Positions 11,684 through 24,310 of a stretch of 64,000 bases of DNA are shown in pieces; position 1 is the stretch's first letter; the number at the start of each line of letters is the position of its first letter. Source of the stretch: Spisula solida (Eukaryota > Mollusca > Bivalvia > Venerida > Mactridae). Both the position numbers and the translations under genes were made by a program. The notes under the pieces were generated by a model that saw only the letters and a program-made list of their open reading frames with translations, did no database searches and was not told the DNA's origin. The stretch is taken from positions 2,678,501-2,742,500 of the forward strand of contig OX365944.1 of the NCBI GenBank assembly GCA_947247005.1. The letters run 5' to 3'.

Positions 11684-13865
11684 TATTTAGCGTCCAGAGG
11701 CGACCAGAAGCGTCCAGAGGCGTCCAGGCTGTTTTCTATGTTATTTAAGAGAAAATATAAGCGTCCAATGATGAATTTGTATTAATTATATATATTAGAA
11801 TGTATTTCAAGAAAAATAAATGTTCAAAAAACTTTAAGAAACCCGTAGTTTGTGATTATTTGTCGGCGAAATTCTGAATAAGCCATCTTGAATCAAGGGA
11901 CAAAATCCCCGCCTGATTATTGATTGTCTACCTTCGTAAATTAGCGTCCAGAGATTTGTGCACGAGTTAAAATAGTTTAAAGAATATTATTATAATATCT
12001 TCAGAGTCCAGAGATGTTACAAAGATTTTACTACACATGGATATTAATGTATATTATGACTAGATTCCTATATTGGCTGGAAGCGTCCAGGAATTGTAAG
12101 CCATGTTAATTTAGCGTCCAGAGATTTTTTACCGTGGTGTTATTGTGGTAGCGTCCAGAGATTTCTATAGTACAACAGTAGCGTCCAGGGATTGTAAGCC
12201 TGGTTGATTTAGCGTCCAGAGATTTTTACAGTACACTGGTAGCATCCAGGGAGTGTAAGCTTGGTTGATTTAGCGTCCAGAGATTTCTATAGTACAATAG
12301 TAGCGTCCAGAGAGTGTAAGCTTGGTTGATTTAGCGTCCAGGGATTTTTACACTTGCAGTACAATAGTAGCGTCCAGGGATTGTAAGCTTGGTTGATTTA
12401 GCGTCAAGAGATTTTTACACTTACAGTACAAAAGTAGCGTCCAGGGATTGTAAGCTTGGTTGATTTAGCGTCCAGAGATTTCTATAGTACAATAGTAGCG
12501 TCCAGGGACTGTAATCCCGGTTGATTTTTATTTTGCTTTTATTTATCCTCGCCACCGGATAATCCATATGGGCGAGGCCCCCAGAAGAGGCTAGTCACTT
12601 TAGTGTTTGAGGGATAGTGCATGATACAGAAGATGCTCCAGTTCCAGAAGCATCCCTGGTTCTTTTACGTGCCGATGTAAAGCATCATACACGGGACCTC
12701 GCTTAAAGTCTCGTCCGAAAGACTGTTAGTAAGTTTAGTTATGTTAGGTTAGATTTTACCTTACAAGGATATTAATGTATATTATGACTAGGTTGCTATA
12801 TTGACTGGAAGCGTCTAGGAATCGTAAGCCGTGTTAATTTGGCGTCCAGAGATTTTTACCGTACAATGGTGTTAATGTGTAAAATGACTGTATTGGTAGC
12901 GTCCAGGGATTACATACGCCTGGTTAATTTAGCGTCCAGAGATTTTGAACGTACAATGGTGTTCACAGCCATGACTAGCAAAGCTATTGCAAACACGTTT
13001 GTAAATAAACAAGCGTGTGTGTTTGGTTTCACGGCTGTGACTTCGAGATCTATCAATTTAATAGGTTTTCCTTAATTTGTTTGGTATAATTATGTCCTTC
13101 ACAATCCATTTCACAGTTTATGAAGTGTAATTAACAAAAGATGATTTTTCTGTACAAATCTCTGGACGCTAATTTATCAAGACTTGCAAGCATTGGACGC
13201 TACCATTGTACTGTAAAGATCTCTGGACGCTAAATTAACAAGGCTTACAATCCCTGAACGCTACTATTATACCGTAAAAATATCTGGACGCTTATTTATC
13301 AAGGTCGACAATCCCTGGACGCCACCAATATAGTCAGGATATACATTAACACTATTGTACGGCGAAAATCTCTTTACGCTAATTTATTCAGACATACAAT
13401 TTCCTGGACAGTAAAAATCTCTGGACGCTAATTTATCAAGGCTTACAATCCCTGGACGCCACCAATACAGTCATTATACATTAACACTATTGTACGACAA
13501 AAATCTTTGGATGCTAATTTTCTTCAGACATACAATTCCTGGACGCTACCATTGTACTGTAAAAATTTCTGGACGCTAAATCAACCAACCTTACAATCCC
13601 TGGACGCTACTATTGTACTATAAAAATCTCTGGACGCTAATTTATCGAGGCTTACCATCCCCAAACGCTACCAGTACAGTCATTCAACACATTAACACCA
13701 TTGTACGGTAAAAATCTCTGGACGCTAAATTAACACGGCTTACAATTCCTGGACGCTTCCAGCCAATATAGCAACCTAGTCATAATATACATTAATATCC
13801 TTGTAAGGTAAAATCTCTTGGGGACTTATTTAACAGATTTAACATAGCTGGACGCTAAACTCACG
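11684..13865. repeat. Head-to-head GCGTCCAG minisatellite (inverted arrays)
   Basis: From about 11.69 to 12.97 kb the motif GCGTCCAG(A/G)GA recurs on the + strand about twenty times; from about 13.15 to 13.86 kb it recurs on the - strand (CTCTGGACGCTAAATT). The best-ordered part (12.18-12.52 kb) has a unit of about 61 bp containing two motif copies, as in TTGATTTAGCGTCCAGAGAT. Outer ends are TATTTAGCGTCCAG on the left and CTGGACGCTAAACTC on the right, so the whole block has inverted termini. The segment 12.75-12.86 kb has a close reverse-complement partner at 13.71-13.82 kb. No coding potential is supported. Confidence 0.9.
12523..12762. repeat. Foreign segment interrupting the left arm
   Basis: About 240 bp without the GCGTCCAG motif, GC-richer than its surroundings, with CATCCCTGGTTCTTTTACGT and TACACGGGACCTCGC. 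The tandem pattern resumes on both sides. Looks like part of a dispersed repeat; identity unknown. Confidence 0.5.
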
Positions 13866-13980
13866 CATTGATAATGGTAAGTGTTTCGTAATCATATTCA
13901 TGTAAAAAACTGTTTTTCATAAATATGTTTTATAAAAAGTACGCAAGTTTTCAGCAATGTTATTTATTTAATGCTAACTG

Positions 13981-14576
13981 ATGAGATATGGAGTTCTATC
14001 AGTGAAATAAAACCTATATCAGTCACTGGTTATCACCTACAATGTGACTGATATAAGCTCCGTCCCCTCACAAGGACCACTTTAATTTGCGAAAATCTCA
14101 ACACTAAAATGTCTGTAACTTTTTTATTACTGAACGGGTGTTTTTATTCTTAGTTAGACCATTTCCTACAAGTTGGTGTATGATTTAATGCAAAATTCTC
14201 AAACAAGTCGTTTTCACCTATTCACCATAATCCAAGATGGCGGATTTTGAAGTGAAAACTATGAATGGAATAACATATTCATACGTAGCCTAACCACAGT
14301 GGTAATTTGGCATAAATAGTACCAGTTTTGACATCATATAAGCATTAAATAAATAGAATATCTGTTTGTTTTGACTGAACATGGTTAATATCTCATCTTG
14401 TAGTGATAAAATTTTAATATTTTCACTCGCGCTACGCGCTCTTGAAAATATTGAATATTTTCACTCGCGCTACGCGCTCTTGAAAATATTGAATTTTATC
14501 ACTACACGATGAGATATAAACCATATTCAATCAAAACAAACAAATATTCTCAATGTATTATGCACTGGACAGGTAT
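13981..14576. mobile_element. Hairpin (foldback/MITE-like) elements
   Basis: Two inverted-repeat structures. A small stem: TATATCAGTCAC (14015-14026) pairs exactly with GTGACTGATATA (14044-14055). A large one: 14341-14457 and 14458-14576 are inverted copies, e.g. CTGTTTGTTTTGACTGAACA against its reverse complement near 14.53 kb, and CATCTTGTAGTGATAAAATT against 14.49-14.51 kb. The centre has two direct copies of CACTCGCGCTACGCGCTCTT. No ORF. Sits in L2 where L1 has a LINE and L3 a family F copy. Confidence 0.8.
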
Positions 14577-16024
14577 GTTTACAAGCATTTCGTTTGTGAA
14601 TTAAGTAAGTCTAACGTGATCATCATAAATACCTAAACTACAAATAAGACAGAGCTGGTAAACGTATTTATCAAACCATGACAGGTTCTTGCCAAATTAG
14701 CTTCCCACAAAGACACACTTAACATCGAAACAAAGTCAAATCGACCGTTGACTTGTGGGTATTAAGTTAGCAAGTTACGGCATTCATTCGAGGACGCTGG
14801 TGAAATGATCCGACTTCACTACAACTAATTGCGTATATGGCTAGTACTGTCCTCCACCAAGACTTTTCCTTACAATGATAGTATTGTCATGATAATGAGA
14901 AACAGCCGTATAACAATCAACCAGACCAGCCACGCACCACAATACGCATAGAGATTAATCTGAATGAAGCATTCTCTTGGGCGAACCAAGGATGTGTATT
15001 AAACTATCGGACAAATGGTATTGGTAAGTAGCTGTGATTTGTTGTAATATTTCTGAAGCTTGGTAGTCCGGACAGACTGTGGTACAGTTTGTGTACACCT
15101 AACTCACTTCGTGGCTAATTAATAAGAAGGCTTCGTGATGATCGCCTAACAGTTATGATTTGTACGTGTTAGATTATAATAGGCGATCCCAAATGGGACC
15201 CAGGCAATGTGAATTGTGTATGTACGTAAATTATTGAGAAACAATCTAAAACACCATTTTAATACATGGTCTAGGATAATAAGCATTTTTACTGATGGTA
15301 AATGTGATATATTGGCCACAATTATGCAAAACATGTCGTGTGAACTTGACATATATCAAATCCTGCATTTAGAGGTTACGATGACTTTGTTTGGGAACGA
15401 GCAAGATTTGCAAGGATAAATTCACTTTAGTGATGTTTATGTTTTGTTTAACTCCAAGGGTAAATATAGTGCATCATAATACTATGCTTGCTTACCGTAC
15501 CCAACGCATTTCAGTTTTAAGAATAACATGCTTTTGACAAAAACATGCTCAATCTCACTATAAATTATACTCTGATACCTTAACAGAAAAGGTGCTTGAT
15601 GAAGATCAAAATTTTAAATACTCTGATCGCTGCATATAAATACTTTCATTGAAAAATTGAACGTGCTAAAATAGTGCTGCTACTTTATCGTTCATATATT
15701 ATGAATGCCATGCATATTTTACAGGCATCAAGTTCCCGTTTATTATGAACGGTGTTGAATAATTCATGGAAAGTGTCGCTAAATGATTTCAACATAATTA
15801 ATGGAAACACCAAAACAGTAATGCCATAGGAGTGTACGGTTGCATACGGTTTTCAAATGTTCATACCTTTTACTAGTATACAAATTAAATACTAAATGTA
15901 GTTGTTTACATATTATACATGTATACTTTAAAAACATAATTTATAATGAAAAGTTGTATTACTGTTATTCTTTTTAGGATTTCAGAAAGCTAAAACTATG
16001 TATTTTAGTCGTATAACTGTTTGG

Positions 16025-16190
16025 GCTTGGGCATTCAGCTTTTTGATTGCTGAAACTAGTTAATTCAGTTTTTTTGACAGCTAAGACTTGGGCTGTTCAT
16101 TTTCACCTTCTGTAATGTGTTGGGCATAATGCATTGTATGTTTTCTGTTCTCGACTGGTTAGGTCCATGTCCGATTAAATGCTATCTTTT
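16025..16190 (-). repeat. Dispersed family F copy, reverse orientation
   Basis: Reads GGGCATTCAGCTTTTTGATT and TGGGCATAATGCATTGTATG, the reverse complement of family F landmarks (AAGCTGAATGCCC; CACAATGCCCA). Confidence 0.7.
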
Positions 16191-18369
16191 TGCGTGATAG
16201 TATTCATGATTTCATAAAAGGGCATACACGCATTTCAAATGGAAACTACCTACATTCTTAATGATTTATTTGTTCACTGCAAAAACAGTATGCACCTTGG
16301 TGTGAAACACATACATGTAGATATCTACTAAAATATTATAGTTCCTCATGTGTTCTAAACGAATGCATTTAAAAGCATTTCATTTTTAAATTAAGTAAAT
16401 ACAACATGAACTTAAATATCTAACCCTAAGAAGATACAGCTGACAAAAGCTTTCTTGTATAAAACAACACGATCGTGCAGTTCTGTCAAATTGAATTGTC
16501 GAGATGACAAATTTGAAATCAAAATACTGGCAAATAAACGTTTGAATATCAAACCGGTGAGTCATACAATTTATCCATAAGTTATTAAGTTACGTCATTC
16601 AATCGAAGACACTGATGATATAATCCGTCTCATTTTGCGTATGACTAGTACATTGCTCCTGCTCGACTTGTCCGGACAATAAAGTACCGCCATGATAAAA
16701 AGAAACAGTCGTATAACAATCAGATATATAATGCAATGAAGCAATCTCTAGGGTGAAGACAGGGTTTACAATAAACTATCGGACAATCAGTTTGGCAAGT
16801 GGCAATGATTGGCTGTGATATTTCTTAAGCTTGGTAGTCTGGACTCTCTGTAGTCCAATTTGTGTAGTTTTCTAATACTATATATCTCCGAGAAGCTAAG
16901 AGAGGCTCATTTTATGACTGCAGATATCTATATAAAATACTATTTGCATATGTTTTGCATAGTCACACGCATAACAAATGATAAAGAGACCAGTTCATAG
17001 TGTTCTGGTTTACCAATATGAATACAAAGCATGTTTTCCGTCATGAAATTTTGAACGCAAATGATACATTTTTTTCGCGTGTTCTGTGCATTTCGTGCCT
17101 TTTTCAGAGAGCTGCTTCATTTTCAAATTTCCTAGTTTCAATATAAATAACAAGAAAATGGTGGTAGATCTAATAAAGATTTTCGAAATTACAAAAACTA
17201 TCAAAAGTCATTAAATCTCGGTATCAGTCTTTTCTTATATGCCACTATATGCAGAGCTTACAATTAACGCAAAAATCTTTGTATGTTTTTCGCGTTTTGG
17301 TGTTTCTAAGGAGTACAGACTTCCCTGTCCTATTTGTTAGTAACATTTGTCACAATCTACATGTGTGTCTTTTATTTATCATTTCATCTAATGCCAGCTG
17401 CTGTTCGGACTATAAATTAACTTATATGTACATACTCAAACTGACTGCCCTCTCTTATTGTTGGTTTTGCAAGAATATACTCAGGTCTGTGCGTTTTCTA
17501 TAGTTGCTCAAGTGTCGGTATATCGTATTTTGGAACATATTTTTGGTGCCACACTCTCCTTAGAATTTATAATTATTCATATACATGTATATCGTGTTGT
17601 GTTAAACTCAGTAAATGTATAGACATCTTTTGGTGTGAGTTTAGTCGTTAAATGGCCAGCCTATCCAGACATACGAGTAGGCCTGTAACTAGCCATACTA
17701 TGATTACTGGTATATCCATGCTCTGGTAACTTCGATATTCTTGTGAATTTACCCTCTTATAATTGCAAATTATTTGTCCGAACACATAGCGTTCATTGAA
17801 TGGCTGGAACAGATATTATATATACTTTTATATACGTTAATGGTATGGATATCTAACAATAGCATCTAAAACGATATAAATATATTTTGTCATTTATAAC
17901 ATTAACTACATGGAATATTGATGCAATAAATAAAGGGTAAGTGTGTGTGATCGTTCTTCGTCAATCTAGACCAGGTATCAGGCACGTGCGTAAATTATAA
18001 AAGTACACATGAAACATTATTAATATTAATCACATTTTGCTTGACTGCATTCAATACCTTGATTCTACTATTTAGAACAGATCCCGAGAACAATGCCATG
18101 CTGTCCAGCACATTTCCCAAGGATAAGGTCGTGCAAGGACAAGGCAGTGCGGTATATTGACCAAAGGGTCACGAAAACACAAAACGGAAAACGTTCATGT
18201 GAGAGAAGAGGCAGTATAATGCTTCTTGTCGACGATTCAATATCATAGCTATGTTAGTAGTCTGACTTAATATAATCTTTTTTAGTATAACATGTTCATA
18301 ACTCATAAAGACTATTTTCCATTGACAAGATAAAATATAAACAAGATATGTTTGTAAAACATGTATGCC

Positions 18370-18750
18370 CCCATGGCCGCCCACTAGCCAAACATGGTGA
18401 AAGTCACAATGACCTTAAATTTTGACATAAAAAATCAATACGGGTCATCTACTGTTATGTACAGTGGAAAGCGTTCTAGAGTTATTGAACGGAAACTATT
18501 GAATAGTCAGAAATGGTGAAGGTGACAGTGTCTTTGACCTTTGACCTAAAACTAAATAGTGGCAATCTACTATGCCCATATAGCAGCTGACTAGTCAAAC
18601 ATGGTGAAAGTCACAGTGACCTTGACCTGTGACCTAAAAATCAATAGGGGTCATCTACTGTTACGTAAAGTTTAAAGATCCTAAGGCAAAGAGTTATTGA
18701 ACACCCACGGACCGACCGACAAAATACACTCTCATCAAAAATTGGGGCAT
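18370..18750 (+). repeat. 'Calcium-like' GTGACCTTGACC dispersed repeat
   Basis: Three internal units of roughly 110-130 bp, each with TGGTGAAAGTCACAGTGACC or variant, then TGACCT..AAAATCAATA and GGGTCATCTACTGTTA, closed by ACCGACCGACAAAA and TTGGGGCATAATAA. This layout is widespread in molluscan and other invertebrate genomes. It interrupts L3 relative to L1. Confidence 0.85.
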
Positions 18751-19237
18751 AATAATTGTCAACCAAAGTGGTAATACATTGTTAGTTTCTCCTCATTTCT
18801 GTTCGTTTATGAATTGTTCTTGTGTGTAGAGTTTGTTATTATAACTACAATCAATTTCATATCCGACGAATTCTCATTCCGCAAGGCAGATAAAAATAGA
18901 TTTTTCAAAGTTTTTGCAATTACGCGTACAATGCTTGCTTTTGGATGTGAAAGAAACGAACGTTGAATGATTAATGTCGAAGTTTGTAATTCAGCAGAAT
19001 CAGGAATGCATGAAACGCAAACCTCTGTGAACGAAAATAAATGAAACACACGTCCCTAGCTAACAAGAAAGATTCGTGCTGATGGCCTATCATAACCTTA
19101 CACGTGCAAATCATAACTGACAATAAAAGTGCTAGCTTTAAAATATTTTGTCCAAAATGCAATATCGTCACTTGTCAACTGTAATATTACATAAATCCTG
19201 ATTATATACAGTCCATATAATATATAGGCTAATACCT

Positions 19238-19300
19238 TTGCTACTCAGTCACAACATTCAAACACCGTACCGATCAGTCATATGGTCACAATCATTTCAA
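19238..19300 (+). repeat. Single relic of the 48-bp repeat
   Basis: CACCGTACCGATCAGTCATA matches the seventh unit in L1 (CACCATACCGATCAGTCATA). It encodes SHNIQTPYRSVI in the same frame relation. It marks the ancestral locus before expansion, or a contracted array. Confidence 0.75.
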
Positions 19301-21299
19301 ATTAGTGATATATCGCGGCATGGATTCCCACTTGCTGGGCAAATGCTAAAAACATTAGATCACCGGAGCTGTTTTCAATGTATGTTATTTTTCGATCTGA
19401 TAAAAATATTATACAAATATTACACCAGCTTTCGTGGGACAAGGGTTGAATACATGTACTACATGGCACATATGGTTTTTTGTATTTAGGTATTGTCAGA
19501 AACGTTGTTATGGATCAATATAAATGCATGCTTCTTGTTATATAATCATACAATATGTAGTATACCATTTTTGTAAAGAAAACACGACATTTGTTAGACT
19601 TTAATTAAATGTTGTATTAATAAAGTTTGATGTTATGGAAGTTTATTGCTTGCTGTTTTAGCCTGACAAACTACTTAGTACGTTCAGTGGCGTAATAAGT
19701 CCCAACTTATGAGATGCGAGTTTGTCTCCGTTTTTGAAATAGACACGTGGTAAAACGACTGCTTGTATAAAATACAATTCTAGGTATTGTTGTATAGTTT
19801 GATGTACTGTACTAGTATTTTACATTTAGCATTATGCGCGGATCATTTAACTTTAACACACCGGTTCCATTATATTGACGATTTCAATACAAATCCATTA
19901 TCTTGGCATCATCGGTTTTATGACTTCAGGGAGATAACTGCACTCGACCATTTCATTATTCTGGAAAGGATGCTTGTAGTATAGATGCATTCAGATCAAA
20001 CTGTTTCATTCAGTCGGTGTAAACAATGCAAATTAGAAATATAAAGCTATACATAATTAAGCTCAGTTCACACAATTTTGAACACGAACTATCACAATAT
20101 TTTGCTAACTTCAACAAGAGCAATAATACACATGTCATAAAAATGTGAGCATTATTTTGTTGCGAAACCAACGTTAACATGTAATATAAATGTACGTATA
20201 AGTGCGATACAGGTATGAGCAAATGAATAAACTGGGAGCACAGTTCAAAAGTGTCTTCTAAAAACGACTTTTTAAAGAATTTAGTTTTAGTACAATGGAC
20301 AATTCATTATTAAACGTGGTTTTGTGGTGCACCAAGTGAAAATAACGAGTACTTAACGTCGTTACCTTTATTGTACCATGACGAAATTCCTCCAATCATG
20401 TGTCGCAATCATCTAAGTATGCATCACACATATTTGTACTTTTTACCTCTTTGTGTTAACATGTTTTGTCATGTCATGTAGTTTTCTTGGGCCTGGTTGT
20501 ATTAAAGTTAGGTAATAATATCCAGCCAGATTAACTGAAAGAAGCGTTTAAACAACAATTTATTTTGAGCAAGGGCTTCACATTCCAAATCACAATTAAG
20601 TTGTATCAAAAATTCATCAATGACAAAGAATAAAGTGATAACACAAACATATTAAATACAGCATTGTACATTCAACTCAATGTCATTCAGAAGCGATGGC
20701 AGCGACAAGTCACCCACGCAATAAACATACACACAACGTATCACACTGTTTGTAGCAATTGTTTTCCATTGCAATAGTTTTTACAATGCTTTATATCCTG
20801 ATCAAAATTGATTGATGTGTATTACACGGTTGCTTCTTAGATTGATGGTTTATATTCCGTCCGTTTATAATATTCAATATCGTGGTGGAAATTGTTATTA
20901 TAGAAATCAAAACCAAACTTGGGAAACAAATGAGTTTCAAATACCAAAGACAACATCTCCAACTATTGTCTAATTTACTATAACACATTATATGAATGCG
21001 TGTAACCCTATTTGGTGTATTTTAAAATTAACCAATAAAGCGACTCCAACTATTCTTTATCAGTGCCTCCCATGTCCTCGTATATTGTAAATTGTTTGGA
21101 GAACTGCACGAGATTTTAATATCCTTACCATAATAAAACATTTACAAGTACTATATATGTATAATTATCAAGTTTGAAAATCACGAGTGTGCCATTACAA
21201 CATACTTCAAATGTCCGTTGTTTTGTCATGATCAACTCGTGTATGGAGATATTGAATACAGTATACTAAGAAAGGCTCTGAATAAGCATTAAAGTTTTC

Positions 21300-22210
21300 A
21301 AAAACAGAGGGCTCGAGTTACAATTAACATACGTGCTATTTATATTTCCATCTGAATAGTTTGTTCTTCGTTCAATTCAGTGTACATGTACATATTATTG
21401 CTAATACAACTTAGACGAAAGAACATATCGACGGTATGATTTGGCATATCGTATAACCGGTTTTGTCTTATTTGAAATAGAGAAAATCCAACACCCTTAA
21501 ACGGTCCGTTGACGCCACAAGCTGTACTGAGACAATTACCAACCAGCACTGACTTTCTGTTCAATGTATCACATATTAACCAATACCAATCAGTATTCGA
21601 ATCCGTATGTGTATAAGTAGTTAAATACCGTATCAAATGTAGACATTTACCGATGTAACAGTGTTATACTCGAGCACGACCCTTTTAAGAGTTCTACCTT
21701 TAATGTACAGATCTAGACATCATTAACGATCTCCTACCCTTTTCACAGATCTCTGACCATCATTCCAATGCAAAATGTGATCACCTTATGCCAAGCTTTG
21801 TTGAGTTATCGGAGGAGAACCATTTGATCTACCAACCGACTTACATACCAACGTACAGACCGACCGACATACAGATCGACATACATGTAAAAAGGAATAC
21901 AAATATGTGGGACACAACATGTTAATACATAATGAATTACACACACAACATGACTGTATTGGTTTGCGTCACCCATAATAAAGGAGCTACTGATGATTGG
22001 CCTTACAATTTGTGAAATCTTACAGACACATATCAAAATAAAGTCAACATGTGTGAACAACATTCGACGTTTTGCAAATTAGTGCTTCTGTGACGCTGCA
22101 TGTGTTGTTACTTGATGTTGAATGACACTCATATAGTTCTTTATATAAAATAAGGTGCACGATGCAAATCAGGGTTTCAAGAGACACGCCATTTACTGAC
22201 ATTATATTCG
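21300..22210. other. Spacer between arrays
   Basis: No gene, RNA or clear repeat recognised. A minus-strand open frame at 21340-21636 (98 codons) has no recognisable domain and no supporting context. Confidence 0.4.
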
Positions 22211-22212
22211 TT

Positions 22213-24310
22213 ACTTAAGGAGGTACGCGCACCTTTGATCTAACGATCGAATTTTCCTTGAAACATCTTAAAATGACAGAACAATCTTCTAGAACAACAT
22301 TGAAATCATTAGAATGATACGTCACCAGGCTCGTTTTCGAGATACATGGCTGTCTAATGACCTACCATTGTATTTGTTCATTTTATCTATTTCCTACATT
22401 TATGGCACCATTATGTTCTTTTTTAAGATTTTTATTATATGAAACCACTTTTAAACAATGCATGTTATTTTATGTGTCTAATGGTAATTCCTATTTACAT
22501 TAGTCACAATTCCGGCTGCCTGGTGAACAAATTCAGTATTTGTACACGATAAATAGTTACCCCACCCACTTGCTAAAAAGTGAGATTTTCAAATGAACGT
22601 CAAAAAATATCTAACGATCGAAAATAATTTAAATTGGACATAAGTTGAGTATCAAATAGAACACCAGTTTAGTCAAATACAAAATAACGGTCACCAGCCT
22701 TTTTTGGGAGCTATTCATCAAAAAGTATTAGTTGTGAATAAATTTGCATAAAATTAACCTAATTTGCATATTGTAATGAATAAAGTTATTATTAAAAATG
22801 TTTCAAAGTGTGGCTACTTCACATAACTAAATCGTGCACTACATATTTTATATGAGCATATGCATTTGAACAATTGTAAGGATTTATTGTACACCTATAT
22901 AATTCACAATTTTGCCGTTCCCCATCCACATTTCATACATGCAAAAAATAAAAAGTTAAACAATATCTATTTTTGCAATATTATTATGTTTATTGTCATT
23001 AATCAACGTTCATAAGTGGTTTTCTAAAAGGTCCAATATCAGCTTAATTACACACAATTTAACTCAGTGAGTACACAAAGTCATGCAGTCTCTCATGTCT
23101 AGCACTTTAGAAGTTAGTTAGAAGTTAATTTAAATGTAGTTAATATTTAAACGCCAGCAATTAATGTAATTTACTCTGACAAAACGGGACTACCACTCGT
23201 GACAACTTTAATTAATTAAATAATTAACAGGCAAAGGGGGCCCTATATTAAGCAACAAAATCATTGTTGCTAAAAACGGATATTAACAAATTAAATACAT
23301 TGAAATCTAGTTTGGATATTGGCTTAAAAATCGGGAAATCGCAAACATACCTACAAAACTGCATTCCACTAATAGACTTACACAAAGGGGTAAAGCCACG
23401 AAGGGTAAAAAATGGCCCCATGTCCAAATCCTGTGAAAATGATAAATTTATACCATCAGTTGAAGTATTTTACAAAGACGGTATTTTTTAAGATTCTTTT
23501 TTGAAACTGTTGCCATGGTAACGGGTATAATATTTTGCCAAAAAAATGGAAAAAAGCTTCTATTTCCAAAATAGTGAATTGAAATGTAAGTGCGCATCCA
23601 TAGAGTGATATTAAGAATTGAAACCTATCTTTATTACGAATTTGGTTGTCATGGTAACAGTTTTCAAAAAATACCCAAAATGCACATTTATGACTCCAAA
23701 TTAAATAAAATGACGTTTTTGTTAAAGTGGGTGGGGTTCAGTGGAGTATATCAAAACAGCAAGGCGTATTTTTGTAAGTTTTTTTATGTATCATTGAAGT
23801 ACAATGTCTAATGATTGTGTACAGCATATAAAACATTGTACAATAAGTACTAAATGTATTGAGAATATGACTAAAAGCGGGGTGAATGTCATGCCTTCAT
23901 GGCTCTATGACGAGAGGAAATAACGTTGAAGCGGTACCTAAAATCTTAAAATTTAATATGGGCACAGCTCTCGACCATCATGAATTGTGCTGTAAACAAT
24001 GTATTATAAAGTACAATTTCACATTTTAGTCATCTGATTTTGGTCGAGGACTGTGCCCATATTCAAAAAATCACTTATACTGGAAAAATATGGACAAAAT
24101 ATGCCATTTTTGTTAAAAATGGCCAAACGTGGATACCAATTAGTGGACAGGTGACAGGTAAAATTCAAATTTGATGAAAAATGCTTCCCTATGCAAACAT
24201 TTAAAGCTATCCACATTACAAAAATATACAAATGACACATAATAACATACTTTGATAATTTAATAATTTTTAGGCCAATTCAGACCTTTCGTGGATCTAC
24301 TCCTTTAAAA
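22213..24310. mobile_element. Putative non-autonomous repeat element
   Basis: Left edge TTAAGGAGGTACGCGCACC; right edge reads, reverse complemented, TTAAAGGAGTAGATCCACG, a weak terminal inverted match. Inside are CTAACGATCGAA twice (22.24 and 22.61 kb), GTTGCCATGGTAAC-like motifs twice (23.51 and 23.65 kb), and an inverted repeat 23956-23976 / 24042-24062 (ATATGGGCACAG..CTCGACC, two mismatches in 21). Short ORFs inside have no known domain. Boundaries and class are uncertain. Confidence 0.35.

Larger units (their letters stand above)
11481..15720. repeat. Left-array unit L2
   Basis: Starts with a block matching 1.63 and 15.73 kb (TTATGAACGGTGTT in L2 and L3), then carries the GCGTCCAG array and hairpin elements, then blocks matching 5.75-6.10 kb and 16.57-16.88 kb. 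At about 15.10 kb it jumps straight to sequence matching 7.26 kb, so the part of the unit equivalent to 6.1-7.26 kb is deleted. The shortest copy of the left array. Confidence 0.7.
15721..21300. repeat. Left-array unit L3
   Basis: Third copy of the left unit, aligned with L1 from about 15.73 kb (TTATGAACGGTGTTGAATAA) to about 21.2 kb (matches 9.2 kb). It differs from L1 by a family F copy (16.0 kb) in place of the LINE, by a 'GTGACCTTGACC' repeat (18.37-18.75 kb) and by having one instead of eight 48-bp repeat units. Confidence 0.7.
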
